A DNA stretch of 64,000 nt from positions 1 to 64,000 of the forward strand of contig CAMDED010000003.1 of NCBI GenBank assembly GCA_945893365.1, written 5' to 3'. Each line of letters begins with the position of its first letter. The first letter of the stretch is position 1. This stretch comes from Candidatus Sulfopaludibacter sp. SbA3 (GTDB taxonomy: Bacteria; Acidobacteriota; Terriglobia; Bryobacterales; Bryobacteraceae). Below are positions 44,574 through 51,916 of this stretch, piece after piece. Made by a program: the position numbers and the translations under genes. The notes below the pieces were generated by a model that was not told where the DNA came from, made no database searches, and worked only from the letters and a program-made list of their open reading frames with translations.

Positions 44574-46606
44574 GCCGTCTCCTTGTCCACCGCGAGATGC
44601 CGGTTGCCCACTAGCGTTTCAGCGACCGACAATGCCAGCACCGCCAGCATCACATACCACCAGAACCGGTTCGGTTTCTTTTCGGCTTCAGTATTGGACG
44701 CGCCACCAACGGCTTGGTTTGACGCGGGCGCCCCTTGACCAGTATTTTGCCACAACGCGAGGGTCTCCGCCGGAATGAGGTCTAGATCGGATTCGCGGCG
44801 ATCCGCGTTTACCGCTACCAGCTCGTGGCGGCCGCTTTGGCGGCGAATGTCGTAAAAGCCGGTTGCCGTGAGGTCGAAGCTCTGTGCCTTAACGGCCTCG
44901 GCCAACGACAGGGCGCGGCGGCCGTCGGGGTCGAGCACTTCAACGCTCGCGCCCGCGCCCGCGCCGGGTTCCTTGGCGGTTCGAAGGTCGAGAAAAGAAC
45001 CGACGGCCATGCTCGACGCGCCTTCCTCCACCCGGCCGAGGTGGCGGGCCGTCTGCTCGACGAACGGAACGAACGAGGCGTGGAGGGGAAAATCGTTCGC
45101 GACGTTGTCGAAAGTAGAAGCGAAGACGATGACGCGTCCTTCGCCGATCTGCTTTTCGAGCAGCACCGGCGTACCGTCCGCCAGTCGGGCCGCGACCTTG
45201 GCGTTACCGGGCTCCACGCGAATGGTCTGATAGAACTTGACGCCGTCCCAGCGGTTCGCCTTTCGGACGGAGGGGTGCGCGGCATCGAGCCAGGAGACAT
45301 TCTGGAAGCTTTCGCGCTCGCGCGCGGCGTACTGCGTGCCTCCGATGGCGCCGCCGAAAACGGGCGCGGTCTTGCGTGTGGCGGAATTGCGCCCAAGCGC
45401 GATCCACAGCGACCCGCCGACGCGGGTGTGCGCGAGCAAGGCGTTCTCGAAGGACTGAGGCAGCGACGCCACGTTCGAGAGCACGACGAAGGCGTACTTG
45501 GCGGGCGAGAGGTTGGCCGTCTGCTCCGGCGTCACAATTTCGAGCATGAACGCGGCTTCGCTTCCGGATTCGAGCGCCGCGCGGAAGTAGAGCGCGTCGC
45601 GGCCGGCGTTCGAGCTTTCATGCACGAACAGGATGGGGCGCGGCTCGGAGCGTTCCATCGAAAAATAGAAGCGGTCGTCGTCCGGGAATTGATCGGCGGA
45701 ATCGATTCGCACCTCTCCTTTTGTAAAGCCGTGGGGAACGTCGAAGGGAGCGATTTCGACGGTCGCGCGGCCGTTCGCGGGTACTTCGACAGTGCGCGAC
45801 GCCGCCTCTTTGCCATTGAGCAGAAGCGTCAATTTGCGGGTCGAACGGTCGCCCCCGTAGTTCACGACGGTGGTCTGAAGGCGGCTCTTCGCTCCGTAAA
45901 CGCTCCGCGGGGAATTCACCGACTCCACGGCGAAATTCGGCAGGCGGCCCGCGGCCATATTGTGGAGGACAAGCTTGACGCCGTCGGCGAGGCTCAAATC
46001 CGTAAAGTTCGGCGGCAGGGACGACTTCTGCATGTCCGAAAAGACATGCGCCTCGATGGGGGCCTTGGAACCTTGCGCGATGGAACGGAGAGCGCGGGAG
46101 AGTTCCGCGTAGGAGCCGCGCGCGTCATCGGGTTTAATTGCCGAGATGCCGGCTCGCACGGCGGCGATGTCCTCGGTGGCCTCGCTCATCATCTGGACGC
46201 CGGAGGAGAAAGCGAGCGCCTGGGCGCGGCCGCCGGCGCTGAAACCGGAGAGAGCAGCAGATGCTTCGCGCTTCGCGCGTTCCAGGCGGTCGCCCTGGCG
46301 CATGCTGAACGAACGGTCGACGGCCACGATGAGTAGTTTCTTTCCACTGTCGATCGGTGAGGACGGCAGGTTGATGAACGGGTTGGCGAAGGCGAGCGCC
46401 AGGAGAATGAAGAGCAGCGTCCGCAGCGCGAACAGAAGCAGGTACATCAGGCGGCGATGTTTGACGGAGCTTTGCGTGCGCCGCTCGAAGAACATGAGCG
46501 AACTGAAGGGCAAGGGAATGGTTTTATGTTTCTTCAGCAGGTGCAGCCAGACGGGAAGACCTACAGCGGCGAGCCCGGCGAGGAACCACGGCGCGAGAAA
46601 TCCCAA
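44570..46606 (-). CDS. BatA-type vWA membrane protein
   Basis: 678 aa, TTG start; GGGAGG 8 bases upstream is the 3' end of a duplicated copy of the DUF58 gene end. BatA N-terminus: FLAPWFLAGLAAVGLPVWLH, KHKTIPLPFSSLMFFERRTQ, two transmembrane helices. A vWA domain follows with the MIDAS AVDRSFSMRQGD (about 95). The middle resembles a glutamine amidotransferase-like fold (LLAHTRVGGSLWIALG). A last helix (about 650-668) is membrane-spanning, consistent with an anchor. Such proteins work with MoxR and DUF58 partners in Bat-like operons. Confidence 0.85.
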   Translation of the reverse strand: MGFLAPWFLAGLAAVGLPVWLHLLKKHKTIPLPFSSLMFFERRTQSSVKHRRLMYLLLFALRTLLFILLALAFANPFINLPSSPIDSGKKLLIVAVDRSFSMRQGDRLERAKREASAALSGFSAGGRAQALAFSSGVQMMSEATEDIAAVRAGISAIKPDDARGSYAELSRALRSIAQGSKAPIEAHVFSDMQKSSLPPNFTDLSLADGVKLVLHNMAAGRLPNFAVESVNSPRSVYGAKSRLQTTVVNYGGDRSTRKLTLLLNGKEAASRTVEVPANGRATVEIAPFDVPHGFTKGEVRIDSADQFPDDDRFYFSMERSEPRPILFVHESSNAGRDALYFRAALESGSEAAFMLEIVTPEQTANLSPAKYAFVVLSNVASLPQSFENALLAHTRVGGSLWIALGRNSATRKTAPVFGGAIGGTQYAARERESFQNVSWLDAAHPSVRKANRWDGVKFYQTIRVEPGNAKVAARLADGTPVLLEKQIGEGRVIVFASTFDNVANDFPLHASFVPFVEQTARHLGRVEEGASSMAVGSFLDLRTAKEPGAGAGASVEVLDPDGRRALSLAEAVKAQSFDLTATGFYDIRRQSGRHELVAVNADRRESDLDLIPAETLALWQNTGQGAPASNQAVGGASNTEAEKKPNRFWWYVMLAVLALSVAETLVGNRHLAVDKETA

Positions 46607-46607
46607 G

Positions 46608-46730
46608 CTAGAGCCTCCCCTGGCGGATGTTGGGGCGAGTGGCCATCGACGGGCCTGAAGGCCTGTCCCACCCGGACCAGCCAGCCGCCGCGCGGTTTGC
46701 CACTAGAGCCTCCCCTGGCGAATGTTGAGG
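46608..46730. repeat. 28-bp duplication flanking a repeat hairpin between DUF58 and BatA genes
   Basis: CTAGAGCCTCCCCTGGCG followed by RATGTTGRGG occurs at 46608-46635 and again at 46703-46730, with two differences. The second copy is the 3' end of the DUF58 coding sequence and its stop. Between them lies a hairpin (46648-46667; GACGGGCCT/AGGCCTGTC) followed by CCACC. A related hairpin, GACAG...CTGTC then CCACC, lies at 51880-51899. Looks like insertion of a small repeat with target duplication. Confidence 0.65.
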
Positions 46731-47590
46731 TACTCGCGCAAACCTTCATCGAGCGGCCGCGAGGTGTTCATCAGGAAATAATCGAGACCGGCCGATTTCG
46801 ACTTCGAGCGCAGTTGCTCGATATGCGCGTCGATCTTCTGGCGGTATTCGTTGCGCGCGTATTCGGGCGACACTTCCAGGCTGCTCTTGTTTTCGAGATC
46901 GACGAGCAGCAGCTGTTCCTTGAACTTAGGGGCGATCTCCTGCGGGTCCAGAACGTGGAATAGAATCACCTCGTTGCCGCGGTGCCGGAGCGGTTCCACG
47001 GTCTTGATGACGATTTCAGGCTGCTCGTAGAAATCGGAAATGACGACGACGAGCCCGCGGCGGCGCTGGAACTGTTGCACGTGGACGAAAGGCGCGGCGA
47101 AATCCGTATGCGTCCCCACCTCCGCGTGCTCGACGGCGTGGAGAAGGCGGAACAACTGTCCTTGACGCGAGCTCGGCGGGACGTAATTCCTGACATCTGC
47201 GTCGAAAACGATGAGCCCCGCATTGTCGCGCTGCTGGTTTGCGAGGTAGCAGAGCGAGGCGGCGAGAAAGCGCGCGTAGTCGAGCTTGTTCACGGAATGA
47301 GAGCCGAACCCCATGGAAGCCGACGTGTCGAGCAGCACGAGAAGCTGCGTATTGGTCTCGCCGCGATAGCGTTTCAGGAAAGCTTTTTCCGTGCGGGCGA
47401 AGACGTTCCAGTCGACGTGGCGCAGGTCGTCGCCGGGCGTATAGGCGCGGTACTCGGCGAACTCCTGCGAGAAGCCGAAGTCGGGGGAACGGTGAAGTCC
47501 CGCGATGAAGCCCTGCACCACCGTCTTGGCGACGAGGTCGAGGCCTGAGATGGAATGCAGAGTGGCGGGATCGAGGAAGCGCTGGAGCAT
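46703..47590 (-). CDS. DUF58 domain protein
   Basis: 295 aa. Starts MLQRFLDPATLHSISGLDLV. DUF58 landmarks: RSPDFGFSQEFAEYRAYTPG, then DDLRHVDWNVFARTEKAFLK and RYRGETNTQLLVLLDTSASM, the last carrying a vWA-like DTSASM motif. No transmembrane helix is visible, so it is a cytoplasmic or membrane-associated member. DUF58 proteins are partners of MoxR ATPases. It lies 15 bases after the MoxR gene, and its last codons (QGRL, GGGGAGG) also act as ribosome site material for the next gene. Confidence 0.88.
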   Translation of the reverse strand: MLQRFLDPATLHSISGLDLVAKTVVQGFIAGLHRSPDFGFSQEFAEYRAYTPGDDLRHVDWNVFARTEKAFLKRYRGETNTQLLVLLDTSASMGFGSHSVNKLDYARFLAASLCYLANQQRDNAGLIVFDADVRNYVPPSSRQGQLFRLLHAVEHAEVGTHTDFAAPFVHVQQFQRRRGLVVVISDFYEQPEIVIKTVEPLRHRGNEVILFHVLDPQEIAPKFKEQLLLVDLENKSSLEVSPEYARNEYRQKIDAHIEQLRSKSKSAGLDYFLMNTSRPLDEGLREYLNIRQGRL

Positions 47591-47605
47591 GTTTACTCCC
47601 GGAGA

Positions 47606-48625
47606 TTACTCCCGCGGGGCTCCCTTCCATTCGAGGAGCTTCTTGAGGATGTCGTCCTGCTTCAGGCGATCCGATTCGGCGTGGAAGTTCAGCAGAATGC
47701 GATGCCGGAGCACCGGAATGTATAAGGCCCTGACGTCCTCGTAGGAGACGTGATAACGGCGTTTCATCAGCGCGCGAGCCTTTGCCGCGAGGACAAGGAA
47801 TTGGGCCGCTCGAACGCTCGCGCCGTAGTTCACGTACTTCTTGACAAAGTCCGGCGCCGTCTCGTCGGTGCTTCTGGTCGCGCGCACCATGTCGATCGCG
47901 TGCCGCGCCACGGAATCGGCGATCGGCGTCATGCGAACCAGTTCCTGGAAGCTCAGGATCTCGGCCGCATTGGTCACCATATCCGCTTCCGCAATATGCG
48001 TCTGCGTCGTGAGATCGATCACCTTCATTTCCTCGTCCGCCGTGAGGTAGTCGAGTACGGTATTGAAGAGGAAGCGGTCGAGCTGCGCTTCAGGCAGCGG
48101 GTACGTGCCTTCGAGCTCGATCGGGTTCTGGGTCGCGAGCACGAAGAAGGGCGAAGGAAGTTTATAGATGTTGCCGCGCACCGTGCAGGAGCGCTCCTGC
48201 ATGGATTCGAGTAGCGCGGACTGCGTCTTGGGAGGCGTACGATTGATTTCGTCGGCGAGCAGGACGTTGGTGAAGACGGGGCCCTGAACGAAGGTCCAGG
48301 TGCGGCGGCCGGTGTGCGGGTCCTCCTCGATGATATCGGTGCCGGTCATGTCGGACGGCATCAAATCCGGCGTGAACTGGATTCGCTTGAAGACCAGCCC
48401 GAGCGTCTGCGCCATGGTGCGGACAAGCAGTGTTTTCGCGGTGCCGGGAAGGCCGGTGATGAGGCAGTGGCCGCCCACGAACAGGGCGATCATCACTTGC
48501 TCCAGGACCTCCTCCTGTCCGACAATGACGCGCCGGACCTGCCGCACAATCTCCGCCTCCACTTCTCGAAACCGGTCGATCCGGTTCTTCAATTCCGCCG
48601 TTTCCATCTGAGGGACCGAAGTCAT
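47606..48625 (-). CDS. MoxR-type AAA+ ATPase
   Basis: 339 aa. Walker A LPGTAKTLLV (about 60), Walker B VLLADEINRTPPKTQSALLE (about 125), sensor 1 LATQNPIELEGTYPLPEAQL (about 170), and a C-terminal lid with RYHVSYEDVRALYIPVLRHR. MoxR proteins act as chaperones or metal-insertion-type ATPases with vWA partners. It is the ATPase of this cluster. ATG start, 20 bases after the TPR gene. Confidence 0.92.
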   Translation of the reverse strand: MTSVPQMETAELKNRIDRFREVEAEIVRQVRRVIVGQEEVLEQVMIALFVGGHCLITGLPGTAKTLLVRTMAQTLGLVFKRIQFTPDLMPSDMTGTDIIEEDPHTGRRTWTFVQGPVFTNVLLADEINRTPPKTQSALLESMQERSCTVRGNIYKLPSPFFVLATQNPIELEGTYPLPEAQLDRFLFNTVLDYLTADEEMKVIDLTTQTHIAEADMVTNAAEILSFQELVRMTPIADSVARHAIDMVRATRSTDETAPDFVKKYVNYGASVRAAQFLVLAAKARALMKRRYHVSYEDVRALYIPVLRHRILLNFHAESDRLKQDDILKKLLEWKGAPRE

Positions 48626-48645
48626 GTATGTATTTTCCGTTTCCT

Positions 48646-50736
48646 TTATGGAGATAGCTCCAGGAGCATCTTCTGCGCGGGCCGGAACCCGGGTGCGGCC
48701 TCGAGCGCGAGGAGCAGCTGATCCTTCGCTTCCGTGATTTGTTTCCCCTGGCGGTAAGCCTTGGCCAGGTTAAAGTGCGACGCCGCGAGGTCCATGGGCT
48801 TCATGGCGAGGACGGCGGTGTATTCGCGAATTGCGCCCGCGGTATTGCCTTCGCCGAGCCAAAGTCCGCCGAGGCGCCGATGCAGCTCGTCGTCGTTCGG
48901 AGCGATGTAGTTCAGACGTTCGAGGGCGGCGGAGGCGTCGCGCTTGCGGCCCGCTTCCTCGAGCATCGTGGCGAGGCGTTTCAGGACGACCGGGCTGCGT
49001 CCGCCGGCTCTCGCAAAGCGTTCCAACTCCTCGATCGCGGCAGTGTTATTCTTTTTCGCGGCGTAGGCGTCGGCCAGGAATTCGTAGGCGCTGCCCGCTT
49101 CCACATAATCCGGATAGACGTCGCGGATGGCGAGGGCGAGCGGAATTACCTCATCATGCTTGCCGGCCTTCGCCAGGTCGGATACCTGTTTGAGCTTCTT
49201 GCGCCAATCGTCGAAGCCGTCGATCACGCCTTTGGTCTGCGCTTCGAGTTTAGCGAGGAAGCGCTTGTCGAATTCCTCGGGCTTGATGCCGAGCTCCTTC
49301 TCAATCACCTGAGCGGTGGGCTCGCTGCGCGAGAAATCGTCCATCATGGCGAGCAGCTTGCCGAAGCCCCAGTGTTCGGCGATGTAGTCGCAGATGCGGC
49401 CGGCTTGAAAATAAGACACAACGACCTGATTGGGATACGACGGGCGGATGAAACCACGATCCAGCTCGGCGACCGGCAGGAGTTTCTTGTTCTTGATGGC
49501 GGAGATCACCTGCGGATCGAGGCGGTCTCCCCATTCGGGCGAGACGGCGGTTTCTTCGTGGACGGCGAGACCTTCGGTGAACCAGCGTGGCACGCGGTGA
49601 TGGGTGGCGGAGAGGACGAAGACGTGACTGAGCTCGTGCCAAAGCGTACTCGCCCAGTGGAAACTGCCGGGCTTGCGGCCCGACGGGCTGTCCATGGCTA
49701 CGACATAGCCGAAAGTCACGCCGAGCGCGCCGAGCCCCGGCATGCCCATGGTGCGGACGGCGAAATCCTCATGGTCGGGATAGACCTCCACCTGCACGGG
49801 GCGGTCGAGCTTCACCTTATACTTCTTTTCGAACGTCGCGATAGCGCGCTTCAGTTCGGACTCGACATAGGGATGCAGAAGTTCTGCTTCCTTCTTATGC
49901 AGTTTGACGATGGTGTTGTCCGTCTTGTAGGTGAGGAAGTTCTTGTAGCTGTCCATCAGCCGGAGCGTGTTGACGGTGGCGGCGTCGCGATGGCCGTTCT
50001 CGTAGCAAAGCTCGAGGTGCCGCTTCGCTTCGACTTCTTCGCCCAGGCGCATCAAATTGACGCCGAGTTGGGCGCGCGCGGCCCACAGGCGCGGGTCGAG
50101 CTCGATGGCTTTTCGATAATACTTGATGCCTTCCTCGTAGCGCCGGTTAAGCACAAAGAAGTGGCCGACGTCCGCGTAGGCCTCACCGTATTTGGGATTG
50201 ATATCGAGGATGCGGTCCATCCACGGGCTATCGGCTTTGTCGGCGAGCCAGTCCACGCTGGCGCGGACGGCCATAGCGTCGAGCGCTTTCGGAGAGATGG
50301 CGAGCGCCTTATCCGCCTGCTCGACGGCGCGCTTGGGGTTGCTGTCTTCGAGCGCCAGACGGGCCATCAGCTCATGCGCTTCGGTCAGCTTCGGATCCGC
50401 GGCGAGGGCTTTTTCCGCAAGCTCGACAGCCCTGGTGTCGAAGCCGTCCGCCGCGACCAGAGCCAGGCCGAGAAGGGCGGGGGCGTAGTCCTTTTTGATC
50501 TCGAGCGCCTCTTGAAACAGGTTGGCGGCTTCCTCTTTGTTAAACCGCTCGAGAAACAGACGGCCCCAGCGGACGCGGTATTCGGGATTCTTCGGGTTCG
50601 CGGCAACCAGCACGCGGAAAGCGGTGCTTGCTTCCTGATACCGCGCGGCCGAACGAAAGGACTCCGCCTGTTGAAGAGTTTGCGCCCAAGCGGAGGCGAT
50701 GAGAAGAGGGAGCAACGCGAGCGCGCGCAGGGTCAC
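48646..50736 (-). CDS. TPR protein with a gluzincin-type (HExxH) peptidase domain
   Basis: 696 aa. Signal peptide (LRALALLPLLIASAWA). N-terminal TPR repeats (about 20-230), a peptidase-like domain with HELSH (about 368; then FTEGLAVHEE, the third Glu site), and further TPR repeats to the C-terminus (AKAYRQGKQITEAKDQLLLA). The HELSH...E pattern fits MA-clan gluzincins. It is likely exported. The start overlaps the stop of the caspase-like gene by 4 bases. Substrates unknown; inference is processing of envelope proteins within the MoxR cluster. Confidence 0.82.
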   Translation of the reverse strand: MTLRALALLPLLIASAWAQTLQQAESFRSAARYQEASTAFRVLVAANPKNPEYRVRWGRLFLERFNKEEAANLFQEALEIKKDYAPALLGLALVAADGFDTRAVELAEKALAADPKLTEAHELMARLALEDSNPKRAVEQADKALAISPKALDAMAVRASVDWLADKADSPWMDRILDINPKYGEAYADVGHFFVLNRRYEEGIKYYRKAIELDPRLWAARAQLGVNLMRLGEEVEAKRHLELCYENGHRDAATVNTLRLMDSYKNFLTYKTDNTIVKLHKKEAELLHPYVESELKRAIATFEKKYKVKLDRPVQVEVYPDHEDFAVRTMGMPGLGALGVTFGYVVAMDSPSGRKPGSFHWASTLWHELSHVFVLSATHHRVPRWFTEGLAVHEETAVSPEWGDRLDPQVISAIKNKKLLPVAELDRGFIRPSYPNQVVVSYFQAGRICDYIAEHWGFGKLLAMMDDFSRSEPTAQVIEKELGIKPEEFDKRFLAKLEAQTKGVIDGFDDWRKKLKQVSDLAKAGKHDEVIPLALAIRDVYPDYVEAGSAYEFLADAYAAKKNNTAAIEELERFARAGGRSPVVLKRLATMLEEAGRKRDASAALERLNYIAPNDDELHRRLGGLWLGEGNTAGAIREYTAVLAMKPMDLAASHFNLAKAYRQGKQITEAKDQLLLALEAAPGFRPAQKMLLELSP

Positions 50737-51731
50737 TTATCCAACTCCTCCTGCACGCGCGCGAGATCGAGCAACAGGACGCCAAGCTTCTTGCGGTATT
50801 CCTCCGCCGGCGTTGCGGCCTTCTGGTATTTCAGGCGGTCGATCTGCTGTTCCAGATCTTCCCGCGTGGCGAGGAGCTTCTGCTTCGCGGGGTTGGCCGC
50901 CGCTTTCGCCGCCGCGCCAAGGCGGAGGAGCGGAAAAGTCGATGCGACCAGACCATAACCGTTCTCGGGAGAGGGAGCCTTTACGCCTTCACCCTTGCCC
51001 GTGTCTTCAAGGACCGCGTGTTCGGTGGAGAGGCGCTTTTGGGTTTCGTAAAACTGAGCGGTCTTCTGCTCGGCGTAGCGGAACGCTTCGAGGGCGGACA
51101 CGGTCTCGTTCTTGTCGGTATCGGCCGCGGGGTCGCGCAGCGCCTCAATCCAATAGCGGGCAAAAACCGTGGCGTTCTTTTCCGTGCCGCTCTTGGTCGC
51201 CGATACGATGACGCGGCCGTCCCTACGGAGCGTCGAGATCGCGCCGCCGCTCGATGAAGTTGTGTTGACGACAAGCTGCCGCGCGCGGACCTTGCCCAGC
51301 AGGCTCGCCAGTTCGTCTGCCGTGATGTCGGGTCCGGGCAGGTTCATTTTGTAATCGAGACCATCGAACGTTCCATGGCCTAAGAGCAGGAGAACCAGAG
51401 CGTCCGCCGGCGTCGAATCCTTGGCGATCTTCTCAAGCGAAGCTCGCAGATTCGCGCGCGTGGCCGCGCCGCCTTCGAAGGTTTCGACTTTCGATTCCGG
51501 GGCCGCCTTCACGAGCTTATCGACTTCCTTGGCCCAGTTGGAAAAGCGGGTTTCGAATTCAGGCTCTCCGCCGAGTCCGCCGACAGTGACGTAATAGGTA
51601 GCGGCGTGGAGCGCCGGACCGCCCGCGAGAGCGATGGCGAGACCGAAGAAAGCCGCTAGCGCCCGCTTGCCGAAGTTTACGTAGCCGGTAACGCTTGCCG
51701 CTAAGGGCTTGTCGGGAAATACCCGTTCCAC
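50733..51731 (-). CDS. Exported caspase/C13-like protein with Ser in place of the catalytic Cys
   Basis: About 332 aa from GTG at 51731; the frame is open to about 51950 but that part lies in a repeat region. A signal peptide is visible (FFGLAIALAGGPALHAATYY). The fold has LVLLLLGHGTFDGLDYKMNL, with the histidine loop of caspase-like peptidases, and LVVNTTSSSGGAISTL where the catalytic Cys normally stands; here there are only Ser residues. A C-terminal coiled coil follows (RVQEELDK at the end). It may be an inactive binding protein or a serine variant. The start is uncertain; the stop overlaps the TPR gene. Confidence 0.7.
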   Translation of the reverse strand: MERVFPDKPLAASVTGYVNFGKRALAAFFGLAIALAGGPALHAATYYVTVGGLGGEPEFETRFSNWAKEVDKLVKAAPESKVETFEGGAATRANLRASLEKIAKDSTPADALVLLLLGHGTFDGLDYKMNLPGPDITADELASLLGKVRARQLVVNTTSSSGGAISTLRRDGRVIVSATKSGTEKNATVFARYWIEALRDPAADTDKNETVSALEAFRYAEQKTAQFYETQKRLSTEHAVLEDTGKGEGVKAPSPENGYGLVASTFPLLRLGAAAKAAANPAKQKLLATREDLEQQIDRLKYQKAATPAEEYRKKLGVLLLDLARVQEELDK

Positions 51732-51752
51732 ATTTGCCGATGGAACTGTAGC

Positions 51753-51839
51753 GCCGGTGGAGCAGGCCATCGTCGTTTGTGGCCTGCTAGACGCGCGGCG
51801 GAAGGCAGGCGACGAAAGACGATCGCCCGCCCCACCGGC
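51753..51839. repeat. Structured 87-base repeat with three-way-junction folding
   Basis: Outer stem GCCGGTGG/CCACCGGC (51753-51760/51832-51839) encloses two hairpins: AGCAGGCCA/TGGCCTGCT (51761-51769/51780-51788) and GGCAGGCGA/TCGCCCGCC (51804-51812/51823-51831, one mismatch). The design recalls intergenic palindromic repeats. It lies between the vWA/GATase-like gene and the caspase-like gene, where the transcript could form the same structure. No other copy was found in this window. Confidence 0.55.
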
Positions 51840-51879
51840 CGCCGATTCCAACAGTTGTTTCATTTCTGGCGAGGCCGTT

Positions 51880-51899
51880 GACAGACCGGGAGCCCTGTC
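51880..51899. repeat. Small hairpin repeat related to the one at 46648
   Basis: GACAGACCGGGAGCCCTGTC forms a stem (GACAG/CTGTC) and is followed by CCACC. It matches the hairpin at 46648-46667 at 15 of 20 positions, including the CTGTCCCACC end. Two copies in one gene cluster suggest a dispersed repeat family. Confidence 0.5.
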
Positions 51900-51916
51900 C
51901 CACCTTGGTACGCCTC

